Of a stretch of DNA of 64,000 nucleotides, positions 55,634 through 64,000 are shown piece after piece. This stretch comes from Massospora cicadina. Taxonomy: Eukaryota; Entomophthoromycota; Entomophthoromycetes; Entomophthorales; Entomophthoraceae. The first letter of the stretch is position 1; the number at the start of each line of letters is the position of its first letter. The DNA lies in contig JAKSZP010009312.1 of the NCBI GenBank assembly GCA_022478985.1, positions 1 to 64,000 on the forward strand. The letters are read 5' to 3'. The notes under the pieces were generated by a model that saw only the letters and a list, made by a program, of their open reading frames with translations, was not told the origin of the DNA and ran no database searches. The translations under genes were made by a program, and so were the position numbers.

Positions 55634-55880
55634 TGTCAAACGGGTTAATAATTCCATAATATTCATTGAAATAGTAATACTCCATTATATGAATATTTGT
55701 TTTTTATCTTGAGTTTAGTTTGTTCTCCTAGAACATTTTAGGCTATATTATATCCCTTGAAACAGGTATAAATACCCTCAGTTCTTATCACAATATATTC
55801 ATTAGATTATATAGCTTAACTTTTTTTGTGTTTATTACTTTGAGCTTTAAAAAATATCTTTCCCAGGTTGTTTTTAGTCA
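55634..55880 (+). repeat. 5' LTR of Gypsy-D
   Basis: About 250 bp, short for a gypsy LTR. TGTCAAACGGG ... TTTTTAGTCA. Matches 60,711-60,955 (ATAATATTCATTG, TTCTCCTAGAACATT, TCTTATCACAATA). The end is uncertain by a few bases because homology continues into the tandem copy. Confidence 0.75.
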
Positions 55881-55892
55881 TAAACACCCAGG

Positions 55893-57480
55893 ATGACTAA
55901 TGACGACTTCCAAAAAAGACCATGAAAACCCTGATAGTTATGCTATGCCATCAGCTACCTGTCAGGGAATACATCATAATCACCTAATTTCCTAGCAAAA
56001 AGGTGATCTTTCCAGGGAACCTGTGAATGCCTTCTAGAGTTAGGCTGCAACCCTGAAAGTAATAAGACTCTAAACAAGACAAACCCAAGAGAAATTTTGA
56101 AAATGGTCCAATAGATAGATGTTAGAAGCCTATAACTCCTAGGGTGATGACTATGATGTGAGTGACTGCTAATGACTCTGCGAGGTGCCCAGCCTTATTA
56201 AAGGTGTGGCAAGAAGGCGGTAAAGTGCCAAACTCCCATATGGCACTTGGGGTGAATGGCAGGAGTGCGCCAATACTAAGTTTCAGGTATCCACCACACA
56301 GCTATGAGAGAAGTTCCGGCGCTTGTACCTGAAGGATTATGATAACATCAATTATTCTCTGGACAAATTTGAAAATATAGTTAGAGAATGGCACTATTCT
56401 GGCACCCGACACTGTGATGATATAGACCAACAATTCTTGAAATAATTTATTGATGCTTAGGAAAAATCATATCTAAATTTTTTGCTTATTGACCAAACTT
56501 CATGTGCTGACCATGCCATTGAAATCTAAAGCCAATATTCACGCCTAGCCAGCTGTCAGCCTATAAAACCAACCACCAGAAGGCTGAAGCTAGAGGAGGA
56601 AGAATATGAGGGTGATTCTACCACAAAGTTCCAGCATATCAGCCCTCCCTCTGAGTTTACCACACTGATGAATTCCCTCTCAGAGCGGGTACAATAGCTC
56701 ACTATGCTAGTATAAGGGCGACCCCACTAAATAGCCTTTACTGTCACAATTTTAATGAGCTTGAGCATCATTTCAGACAGTGCCAAATCCCCTGATGGCG
56801 GTGTAATGTGGTTCATTTAGGTGGAAGGTGTCCTACCAGACTTAGACGAAGAAAATCATGATGGACCTCCAGCTCCTGGTCAGGCAAATTTTGCCCAGTC
56901 TGACCATATCAGTACCCTAATCCGCCACCAATGCCTTATGGATAGGGCCTGGCGGACCCTATTCGCTGTATCCCTATCCCTATACAACTTCATCACTAAA
57001 TGACCACTATGGGATGGGGACAATGTCTTACCAGATCCCTATGTTGGGCCACCACCAGGACAGACTTGGCACCCCCTCCAACAGATTGAGTACGCATCAG
57101 AAAAGCCTGAACCAAGCCTAATAACTCCTGCTGGCAGTAATATATGCTTATAAGAATTCGGAAACAAGAATAAATGCAGCTACAATAAATAGGGCCCAAC
57201 CAAAAGAATGATAATTGATGACATTTTGAACCCAGAGCATAAAGAACCCACTGAACCACAAGAAGTACCTATGGAAGAATATGATGAGCCCCAAAAAAAC
57301 AAGATGATATTTCTCTCCAATTATTTGAAATTGCCAAGCAGGCAATAGAAAACTGCAGCCCCAACGCTACTCAAGTAATACAGAAGTTTCCTACAGAAAC
57401 CCAACCAGTAGCGAAGAAAGCAGCTACCACAAAATTTAAAGCACCACAACAACCTATAGTGCCAGTTCCTAATACAGTGT
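55893..57480 (+). pseudogene. gag: Gypsy-D gag remnant with double zinc knuckle
   Basis: Starts at MTNDDF about 12 bp after the LTR, followed by ENPDSYAMPS-like sequence also present in the tandem copy. The nucleocapsid region near 56,738-56,835 holds two knuckles: CHNFNELEHHFRQC (second Cys replaced by Phe) and, after a stop where a Cys is expected, RRCNVVHLGGRC. Two adjacent knuckles separate this element from the single-knuckle gags of Gypsy-A and Gypsy-E. Heavily interrupted. Confidence 0.65.
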
Positions 57481-57599
57481 CATAATGACCTAAAAGGGTC
57501 TCATATACAAAGCTTTTAGAAAAAACCATTATCCCAATAACCCTTAAGGACTTGTGTAAGTCCAGCCCAGCACTACAGCAAAATCTTCATCAGGCTATT

Positions 57600-60500
57600 G
57601 GACTAACTTGGCTTCATGATGATGGCCAAAACAAGAATATCTACTCACGAAAAGGAGCATCCCGCACCATGGGGCCCTTTTTGGATATACAGTGCCCATC
57701 TTTATTGATACAGGATCTACATCAAGTAATGTGACAAAGATATTTCTTCTGGACATCGGATATGAGGTCTTCCTTCAGAGTGACATAATTTTCTGGTGGA
57801 TGTGGAACTCAAAAAGCTTGTTGTGGTCAAGTATCTGACCTCCCTGTGTTGATAGCAGGCAAAATCTGCTATATTGACTCAGTTATTTTTAATTCTAACC
57901 ACTTCCAGTTATTGCTTTCCTTAACAGGCCCTAAAGGAGTTTGGAATACATGCCAACTTTAATCAGACAAATGGTTTATAAAGACAGAAAAAGAAATGCA
58001 GACCCTGAGCATTACATGCCACAACCCGGAGAGGCCATCTGACACCCCTGCGCAACTGTCTACCTACTGGTGTGATGAGTTAACAGAAAAAATTAAAGAC
58101 CTAACCCACTTGGAGGATCATAAAAAGGCAAATTTATCACACCTACTCAGACAATTTGAGATTCTTTTCTGCCACAATGGTGATTACATCCCCCTATCAA
58201 CCTTGTGCTCACACCAGACTGACGTTGTGACGCTAAACCCATTATCAGATGACCCTATCACCTTCCAAAAGCTCATTTTTTGTTGAATCTGAGATCAAGA
58301 AAGGACTAGCCGGTGGCCTCATTCACCCCTCTCAATAACCGTGCGCGTTCCACAATGTAGTTGTCCCCAAAAAGAGTGGGAAACTTCTCTTGTGTGTTAG
58401 CTATATTCCTCTAAACCGAGTAACAAAGAAAAACGCATACCTAATGCCTCTGATCACAGACATATTCAATACTTTGGGATGCGCACAGTACTTCAATTTT
58501 GATTCATTCTCTGAATACTATCAGCTGCAATGGAGGAAGAGTCTATTCTAAAAATGAAGTTTGTCACCAAATTTGAAAATTCAAATACAATCAAATGCCC
58601 TTTGGACTTATTGGAGCTCCTAAAAACTTCAATAAAGGCTATGGATAAATTATTCCATGGGTTAACATATTGGTGTGTCACTGCCTACCTTGATGATATC
58701 ACCTCTATTCCACTGATTTCAATCAGTACCTGCAGGACCTAGGAAAGTACTTTGTTGGATTTAGAAAGCAAACCTTTCATTAATGAGCCAAAGCTGATAC
58801 TCTTCACTAGAGAGCTGAAGCTGATAGGACTCATTATCTCACCAGAAGGAAAACGCAAAGATCCTTCTAAGGTGGAAGCCATTTATACTTGGCCCATCCC
58901 AAACAATTCAGCCAAACTCCTGAGCTTTTTTGGGAACTATCAACTACTATTGAGTCTTTATTCTAAACTTCAGCAAGGTAGCTGCCCCATTGTACCAACT
59001 CCAGAAGAAGGGCTCTCCTTGGTACTTTAGTGATGCTTCCCGCCAAAAATTTTAGTCAGCCTGAGAAATACATTAGTTCAAGCTCCCATCCTGATCTTCC
59101 CCAACTTCAATTAAGAATTTCAGGTGTTCACAGATGCCAGTGATTCAGCCATTGGGGCCGTGCTTACATAGTTACAAGGAAATAAGTACCTATCTTCTAA
59201 ATTCATCTCCAAGAATTTGCCACAGCGGAATATGACTACTAAACAAATAAGAAAGAGGTTCTGGCGGTGGTGTTTGCTCTTCATAAATTTAGGAATTATC
59301 TGTAATACCAGAGGTCACTGTTTCACTGAGAACTCAGAAGTAAGTTTCCTGCTAAATAGTATCATCCCATATGGACGCCAAGTACGTTGAGATATGAGCT
59401 AATGGAGTTTGATTTGAAATTTTTGCACCTCCCTGGATGGCTCAACGTGGTAGCAGGTGAGTTATCCTGAATTCACAATAACCCAGTGAGACCAGAAATT
59501 TTACATATGGGGAGATCAATATTGAGAAGGAGTACCTGCAGATATGGAAGGTCCTAGAAGATTTTGAAGGATCAAGCAACATCCAGGATAAGCCATCATT
59601 TAAGAAACGTTGTTCAATAATTCTAATATTTTAAGGGCGCCTGTATGTATGCACCAAAGGATCAATGGCCCAGATGGCTCCAAAAAATCAATGCATGCTG
59701 CGGATGAAGGAGGCTCATGATGATGCCAGACATTTTGGAGCATAAGCCACCTGGTTGAGATTCTATTTGTATACTGGTGGGAAAATGCCTACACCAAAGT
59801 CAGTAACTATATATCCACATGCCATGACTGCAAGTCTTTGCTAAGTCGCCAGGTGCCCAAAAACCCCTGAACTATATAGCAACACCTGGATTATTTGAGA
59901 TGTTGGGCCTAACCTGAATGGGACATTTAATAGTTGCTACTGATGGGTCAAAGTATGTTCTGGTAGCCACTAAATAATGAAGCCATTGCCTGTCACCAAA
60001 TCAGTTTCCAAAATGACACAGCTACCACAGCCCAGGTCTTATATGAAGAGAAATTTACTATCTATGAGCCACTTCACTCTATCCCGACTGACTGGGGTCA
60101 TATATAACAATATATTCATTGAAAAAATGTTGACCCAGGTAAGCACTCAGAACTCCATGACAACAGCATACAACCCTTAGTGTAATGGCCAAACTGTATG
60201 GACGAATTAAACACTGATGCATGCCATGGAACGGAGCATTACAGACAACCCTGAAAGATAGCCTGAGCTTACTCGCCATCCTTTGGCCATAATAAAAACA
60301 AAATCTATGGTACTACCAAGCTTATGCCATATGAACTACTGTTTGGAATAAAATTTCAGCCCAAACCATTAGTTAACAACTCAGCAACCATTCACCATCA
60401 ACTCGCTACCTGAAAACAGTATGACATGGAGAAACTGGTACAGGATTATGACCATCAAATGAAAATCAACTATGACAACCACCTCAAAACCCTCCAGGGT

Positions 60501-60710
60501 TTTACAGTAGGGGACCTAATCTTCCTATATTGAAACGAACTTATGAACTTCTATAGCAAGAAAACTCAACCACATTTCAAAGTAATGATTAGAGTTACTA
60601 AAGTACTCCCCTATGAAACTACATCCTAGAAACTTCGATGATTGTCATAATAGTCAACTATCAATGGTACCATTTCAAACTTTATCATTATAAAAATGAA
60701 TACAGGGGAA
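57600..60710 (+). pseudogene. pol: Gypsy-D pol remnant: protease, RT, RNase H, integrase
   Basis: Protease: PIFIDTGSTSSNVT at about 57,690-57,730 with DTG intact. RT: FVESEIKKGLAGGLIHPS (58,277-58,330), VVVPKKSGKLLLCVSYIPLN (58,355-58,415), LMPLITDIFNTLGCAQYFNF; catalytic box AYLDDIT at 58,684-58,704, the only pol in the window with both Asp residues. RNase H: FQVFTDASDSAIGAVLT near 59,118-59,168. Integrase: MKEAHDDARHFGA near 59,705 (finger part) and TTAYNPxCNGQTVWTN near 60,162-60,205, where the catalytic Glu is replaced (QTV instead of QTE). Stops throughout; a different lineage from Gypsy-A, B and E. Confidence 0.82.
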
Positions 60711-60955
60711 TGTTGAACATATAAAAAATTTTATAATATTCATTGGAATAGTAATTCCTATTCTATGAATATTCGTTTTTTATTTTGAGTTTAATTGATT
60801 CTCCTAGAACATTCTAGGCTATAAAACATCCCTAGAAATAGGTATAGTTACCATCAGCTCTTATCACAATAAATCACCAGTCTATAGAGTTTACCTTTCT
60901 GTTGTGTTTATTGTCTTAAAATTTAAGAGGTATCTTTCCTTGGCATTTTTAGTCA
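60711..60955 (+). repeat. 3' LTR of Gypsy-D
   Basis: TGTTGAACAT after the polypurine tract ACAGGGGAA; ends TTTTTAGTCA. Confidence 0.75.
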
Positions 60956-61068
60956 TAAACGCATAGTATGACTGATGATGACCGCTGAATTAATGAACCT
61001 GAAAACCCTGAGAGTTACGCTATGCAACCAGCCACTTGTTAGGGAATACAGAAAATCCCCTAGTTCCC
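60956..61068 (+). repeat. Second copy of the Gypsy-D gag start
   Basis: 113 bp homologous to 55,881-about 55,990: start codon region, ENPESYAM and TCAGGGAATACA/TTAGGGAATACA. This indicates a truncated tandem element or a recombination product. Confidence 0.65.
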
Positions 61069-61077
61069 CAACTACAG

Positions 61078-62998
61078 CTTTGCTTAGATTTAAACAGCCA
61101 GTCAGGTGGTAACTTCTTGAATTTATCCTGATAATATTGAGGTAGTTCGGAAGGTTTTGTGTTTTCAGCATCAGATTGTCATTACATTGGCTTTCTATAA
61201 ACATACAAGTTATCTGATTTCTACATGTATTACCCTTTTGAAAACTCAAATTGGAAGTTGACTGTTTTTCTGTCATTTTGAAATGCTACTGGAAAGTCCA
61301 AAGGAAGATTGATCCAAAAACATCATTTTTAAAACTTGAAAGCTCTGAGGGATTGTTGAAGCTTCATTTAGAAGTTCTCATTAAATTATTAGGATATTGA
61401 AAGAGGCTGAAGGTAAGAGGTGCTCTAGGCGATTTGATAGTTCAGATGACTCAGTATTCTCCACTAACTTTTCATGTGAGATAGAGCTGATGGTTGGAAT
61501 CAAAGGTATAATTTAGTAAATCCTTAAATTGAGTAACATCGAGTTTGGTTCAGATGGATAACTTAAATCATTGATTTTTATTCTAAATCAGGCGGGTTGG
61601 CTTTAAAGTAAAAATTCTTAGCTAAACTCTAGACTTTTTGGTTTAAATTGTCCCAGAAATCATCGAATTATTTGGTATAGATACTAGATTGGATAAAGTT
61701 AGCCCTAAACTTGATCTATAGACGATAATCACCACTCTGAAAGTTAAAGTTTAGTTTTAATGGATCTAACGTATGTTCAGGTTGATTTTTGTCATTTGTT
61801 AAATTCAAATGGGTAACCATATATAGTTGGTCTTAGAAATTATCATCAAATTGAGTGGATTGGAAAAAATTGGAGTTATCTTAGCTCCTAATGGTTATAT
61901 CAGGTGTTATAGGTTTGAGAACAAATGGATGACCAATCTTATGTAATTGAGTTAAATCCTTGGATTAACGCGACTTGAATTTGTAGACCATCAATATCTA
62001 GTCTATATTCAGGTAATGGAGAATCAGCTGGATTTCCACTTCAGGATATATCATTCTGAATAGTGTGGTCCAACTATGTAAGGTTTTCTGAGATTTGGAA
62101 ATTGAGTTGATTTATTGACATCAATTTAAACTATCTTGAAACATTGGAGATAGGTCAGGGGGTTTTAACACAGTCTCGCCAGCAATAATACCTATACTAT
62201 TAGTATTATATAAGTAGTTATTTGAATGTTTTTAATATATATTTTACTAAAGGGATAGAAATGGGTTTCAATAGCCCTAGCTTAGCTGATCCGAGCAAAA
62301 TATAAGGATTTTGATCAGCCTCAATATAAATCAGGTCCTTTTCATCATTTATAGTAATATGGCTAGCAGGTTTAATTAATGTATTGTGTTTGGTAAAAGA
62401 CTGTTTTCATCGCTCAATTTCCTCATTGGTAGTATCTTCTATAGGCTGACGTTTACTTTATCTTAGAGGAAGAGGAGTAACTTAAATAGTGTCTTCTTGT
62501 ATTAGTTTACAGTTAACAAATACTTGACATAGATTCTTCATGCACATAAAAATAAAGCAGATACCAATAGTCAATCTCCAGAGGGATAACTTCCAAGGCT
62601 TGCCTTCTACTATTGTCCCACATCTTCTTTAGAAATAGTGCCTCATTCATGTAGTAAAGTAAAGCTTTCATAAATCTCTTTATCTTATGATGCTGGATTT
62701 TTTACTCAATAACATCTCTTTTAAAATATTCTGGTATTTCTAGCAGGTCAAGAATAGATTTAAGATGACTGGTAGTTCAGAGATGTACAAAGTCATCTGG
62801 GTTGACTTCAAAGGTTCTTTTTAAAAAATTTAGCCCCTACAGCTACTTCGTCATGTCCATTCCAGAGAAGATATGCCTCAAGTTCAGGGCTCAGAACCTC
62901 AGCATGTTTTGACAGAGGAGTACTTGGAAGAATCTGATTTGCATCACTGCTAAGGTATATCCTCTTGGTGCAACTTAGAAGCCCCCCTGTAGTGACCA
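61078..62998 (-). pseudogene. Element H gag-like remnant
   Basis: Starts at the PBS: the minus-strand ATG at 62,999 gives MVTTGGLLSCTKRIYLSSDA, open for 63 codons (to 62,808), with ELEAYLLWNGHDEVAVGAKF typical of a soluble helical domain. Beyond, other frames read PDDFVHL, HLKSILDLLEIPEYFKRDVI and KALLYYMNEALFLKKMWDNS (62,790-62,590), which look like a continuing coding sequence. Further left only stop-rich sequence is seen. The position directly after the PBS makes a Gag N-terminal domain likely. No zinc knuckle, protease or RT was recognised before the Gypsy-D insertion. Confidence 0.5.
62981..62998 (-). promoter_or_regulatory. Primer-binding site of element H
   Basis: Five bases after the LTR end (GGTTCA, ATAAA) the minus strand reads TGGTCACTACAGGGGGGC, the shared PBS with a 3-base in-frame deletion relative to TGGTGCTCACTGCAGG. 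Confidence 0.7.
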
Positions 62999-63003
62999 TT
63001 TAT

Positions 63004-63606
63004 TGAACCACAGCCCAGGGGAGTCACTTGAGTTGCGGTTCATAAAAGATAGGGCTTTAGAGATTTCCATTTTGGATGAGACTTTGGTCATTAGAATAAG
63101 TTATAGTAGCTAGTAAAATAAAGTGAATAATTTATTCTAATGAAAAAATCTTAATTAATTAGATATAGTTAATATTAGTAGGTTTTACAGGTAAATGACA
63201 TAAAGCTGATAGCTTAGCATCTCACATTTAGGTTCCTTTCACTTCTGTTAAAATTTATCTCAATCTACAGGTTTATCCAAATGGATTGATGTAAGTGATG
63301 CTTTTCTATTAATATCCTATCATTATACATAGGATCAGATGAAAAGGGCTTCTTGATACTTTTCATCATCAGTTTGGAAAATCTTGCCCAAGGATGGGGT
63401 TAACTTATTCTCATAAAAATCTAACTTTGACTTAATAAATTACAATCAATTTCAAACATTAATTTTTAGGTCCTAAATTCAATATACTAAAATAACATTT
63501 CTACTGTATATCTGAACCTACTAGAGTAGTAATTTCAGGCTGTAAAATGACAAAATAACATAAATATATTAGTTGGTAATTAAATAGATTATGATTAATC
63601 AAAATA
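63004..63606 (-). repeat. 5' LTR of element H, interrupted by GOR-5
   Basis: Homologous to 54,708-55,330. The remaining part is expected beyond the right edge of the window, after GOR-5. Confidence 0.75.
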
Positions 63607-64000
63607 ACTTTTTTTCGCTTAATCTCACTTTTGATTGATTTTTAATAAAGACAATTTTACTATCGCCTCTGGCCATGTCCATTTTCCAATTGATGTCCTC
63701 AGATTCATAGCTGGCTGCTCCAGTGCGGGGCAGCAGTGCTCCTCCACCTAGTATTTTCCGCCCTGCATGTAAATGCATTCAGATGGACTCAAGTAGCATG
63801 CTAACCTCTTCTGGCCAATTTGTCCCCATGGGACATAGCACTCCACCTTGCGTGTATCCACCCTTCTCGCCCCCAACATCTCACCCTTCATCATTCCAAA
63901 AGTCGTTTTTACCTCCATGTTGACTAAAGCATTTATTCCCCTATGTTGACAAAGCAATAATTGAATAAGCCACCACTGCCTTTGCACCAACTGTCTTTAG
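63607..64000 (+). mobile_element. GOR-5, 5' part of a gag-only retroposon (runs off the right edge)
   Basis: Start ACTTTTTTTCGCTTAATC with TCACTTTTGATTGATTTT, matching GOR-3 at 33,583-33,630. The start codon at 63,693 (MSSDS, then a stop) leads to SSAPPPSIFRPACK at about 63,734-63,775, identical in layout to GOR-3 SSAPPPSVFRPAGK. Further blocks: TPPC-YPPFSPP (63,860) and VDKAIIE near 63,945. The insertion splits the right LTR of element H. Confidence 0.8.

Larger units (their letters stand above)
55634..61068 (+). mobile_element. Gypsy-D, Ty3/gypsy element with a duplicated start after its 3' LTR
   Basis: 5' LTR 55,634-about 55,880, interior with gag, protease, RT, RNase H and integrase on the plus strand, polypurine tract ACAGGGGAA, 3' LTR 60,711-about 60,955. 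The sequence after the 3' LTR (60,956-61,068) repeats the gag start that follows the 5' LTR (ATGACTGATGATGACC against ATGACTAATGACGACT), as in a tandem array. Flanks CACAG (55,629) and TACAG (61,073) might be a TSD. It is inserted in element H in opposite orientation. Confidence 0.78.
54708..64000 (-). mobile_element. Element H, LTR retrotransposon invaded by Gypsy-D and GOR-5
   Basis: Direct repeats 54,708-55,364 and 63,004-63,606 (continuing beyond the window) start TGAACC in plus orientation. The left one ends AACCCAACA followed by GTGCCCCCTCC, which on the minus strand is a polypurine tract GGAGGGGGCAC before TGTTGGG. The right one is followed (minus strand) by a PBS and a gag-like frame. 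The element therefore reads leftward. Gypsy-D occupies 55,634-about 61,068 and GOR-5 splits the right LTR at 63,607. Confidence 0.7.

Noticed and set aside
1..64000. CRISPR arrays, rRNA, riboswitches, prokaryotic operons or prophage genes
   Set aside because: No regularly spaced short repeats, no rRNA-like conserved blocks, no ribosome-binding-site-led gene series; all coding remnants are eukaryotic retroelement domains.

Overview
This window looks like a piece of a transposon-swollen eukaryotic nuclear genome, most probably a filamentous fungus and perhaps a basidiomycete. The reasons are Ty3/gypsy elements with chromodomains, LTRs bounded by TGTCA/TGACA, and an L1-like non-LTR element whose reverse transcriptase carries a GPDGIPYEFYK-type motif. 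That assignment is inference. I see no convincing host gene, rRNA, CRISPR or bacterial feature in the 64 kb. Everything recognisable is a retroelement, mostly decayed (AT-rich, stop codons, frameshifts), and stacked in nests that can be ordered by target-site duplications (TSDs). Element names below are mine.

Layout. 1-2,990 (+): 3' part of Gypsy-A1. 2,990-7,254 (+): pol of Gypsy-B, followed by 7,255-8,725 of uncertain nature. 8,726-26,948 (-): Gypsy-E. Its left LTR is split at a TCCAT TSD by Gypsy-A2 (9,694-19,216, -), which in turn carries GOR-1 (11,414-13,326, -). 26,949-27,997 (-): GOR-2, cut by Gypsy-E. About 28,040-44,600 (+): Gypsy-C, invaded by a minimal LTR element TRIM-1 (29,114-31,782, itself hit by a SINE), by GOR-3 (33,580-35,473, +), and in its 3' LTR by a chromodomain element, Chromo-1 (38,378-44,340, +). 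45,951-53,992 (+): GOR-4, interrupted in its 3' UTR by a full-length LINE (47,776-53,925), whose RT is interrupted by a solo Chromo-1 LTR (50,688-51,580). 54,708-64,000+ (-): LTR element H, invaded by Gypsy-D (55,634-about 61,068, +) and by GOR-5 (63,607 onward, +).

The most interesting item is GOR, a gag-only retroposon of about 1.9 kb present in five copies. It has a single CCHC zinc-knuckle ORF related to LINE ORF1, a fixed 5' start (ACTCTCTTTA), 14-20 bp TSDs, and a 3' tail (GTCCCCTGGTC-type) shared with the LINE. This is the layout of a half-LINE (HAL1-like) parasite of a LINE. Two further observations stand out. First, four different LTR families place the same tRNA-type primer-binding site directly after the LTR so that the PBS supplies, or once supplied, the Gag start codon (ATGGTGCTCACT, reading MVLT). 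Second, the LTRs of Chromo-1 and Gypsy-A carry conserved coding stretches.

All identities were judged by eye. Boundaries with TSDs are good to a few bases; boundaries marked approximate may be off by tens of bases.
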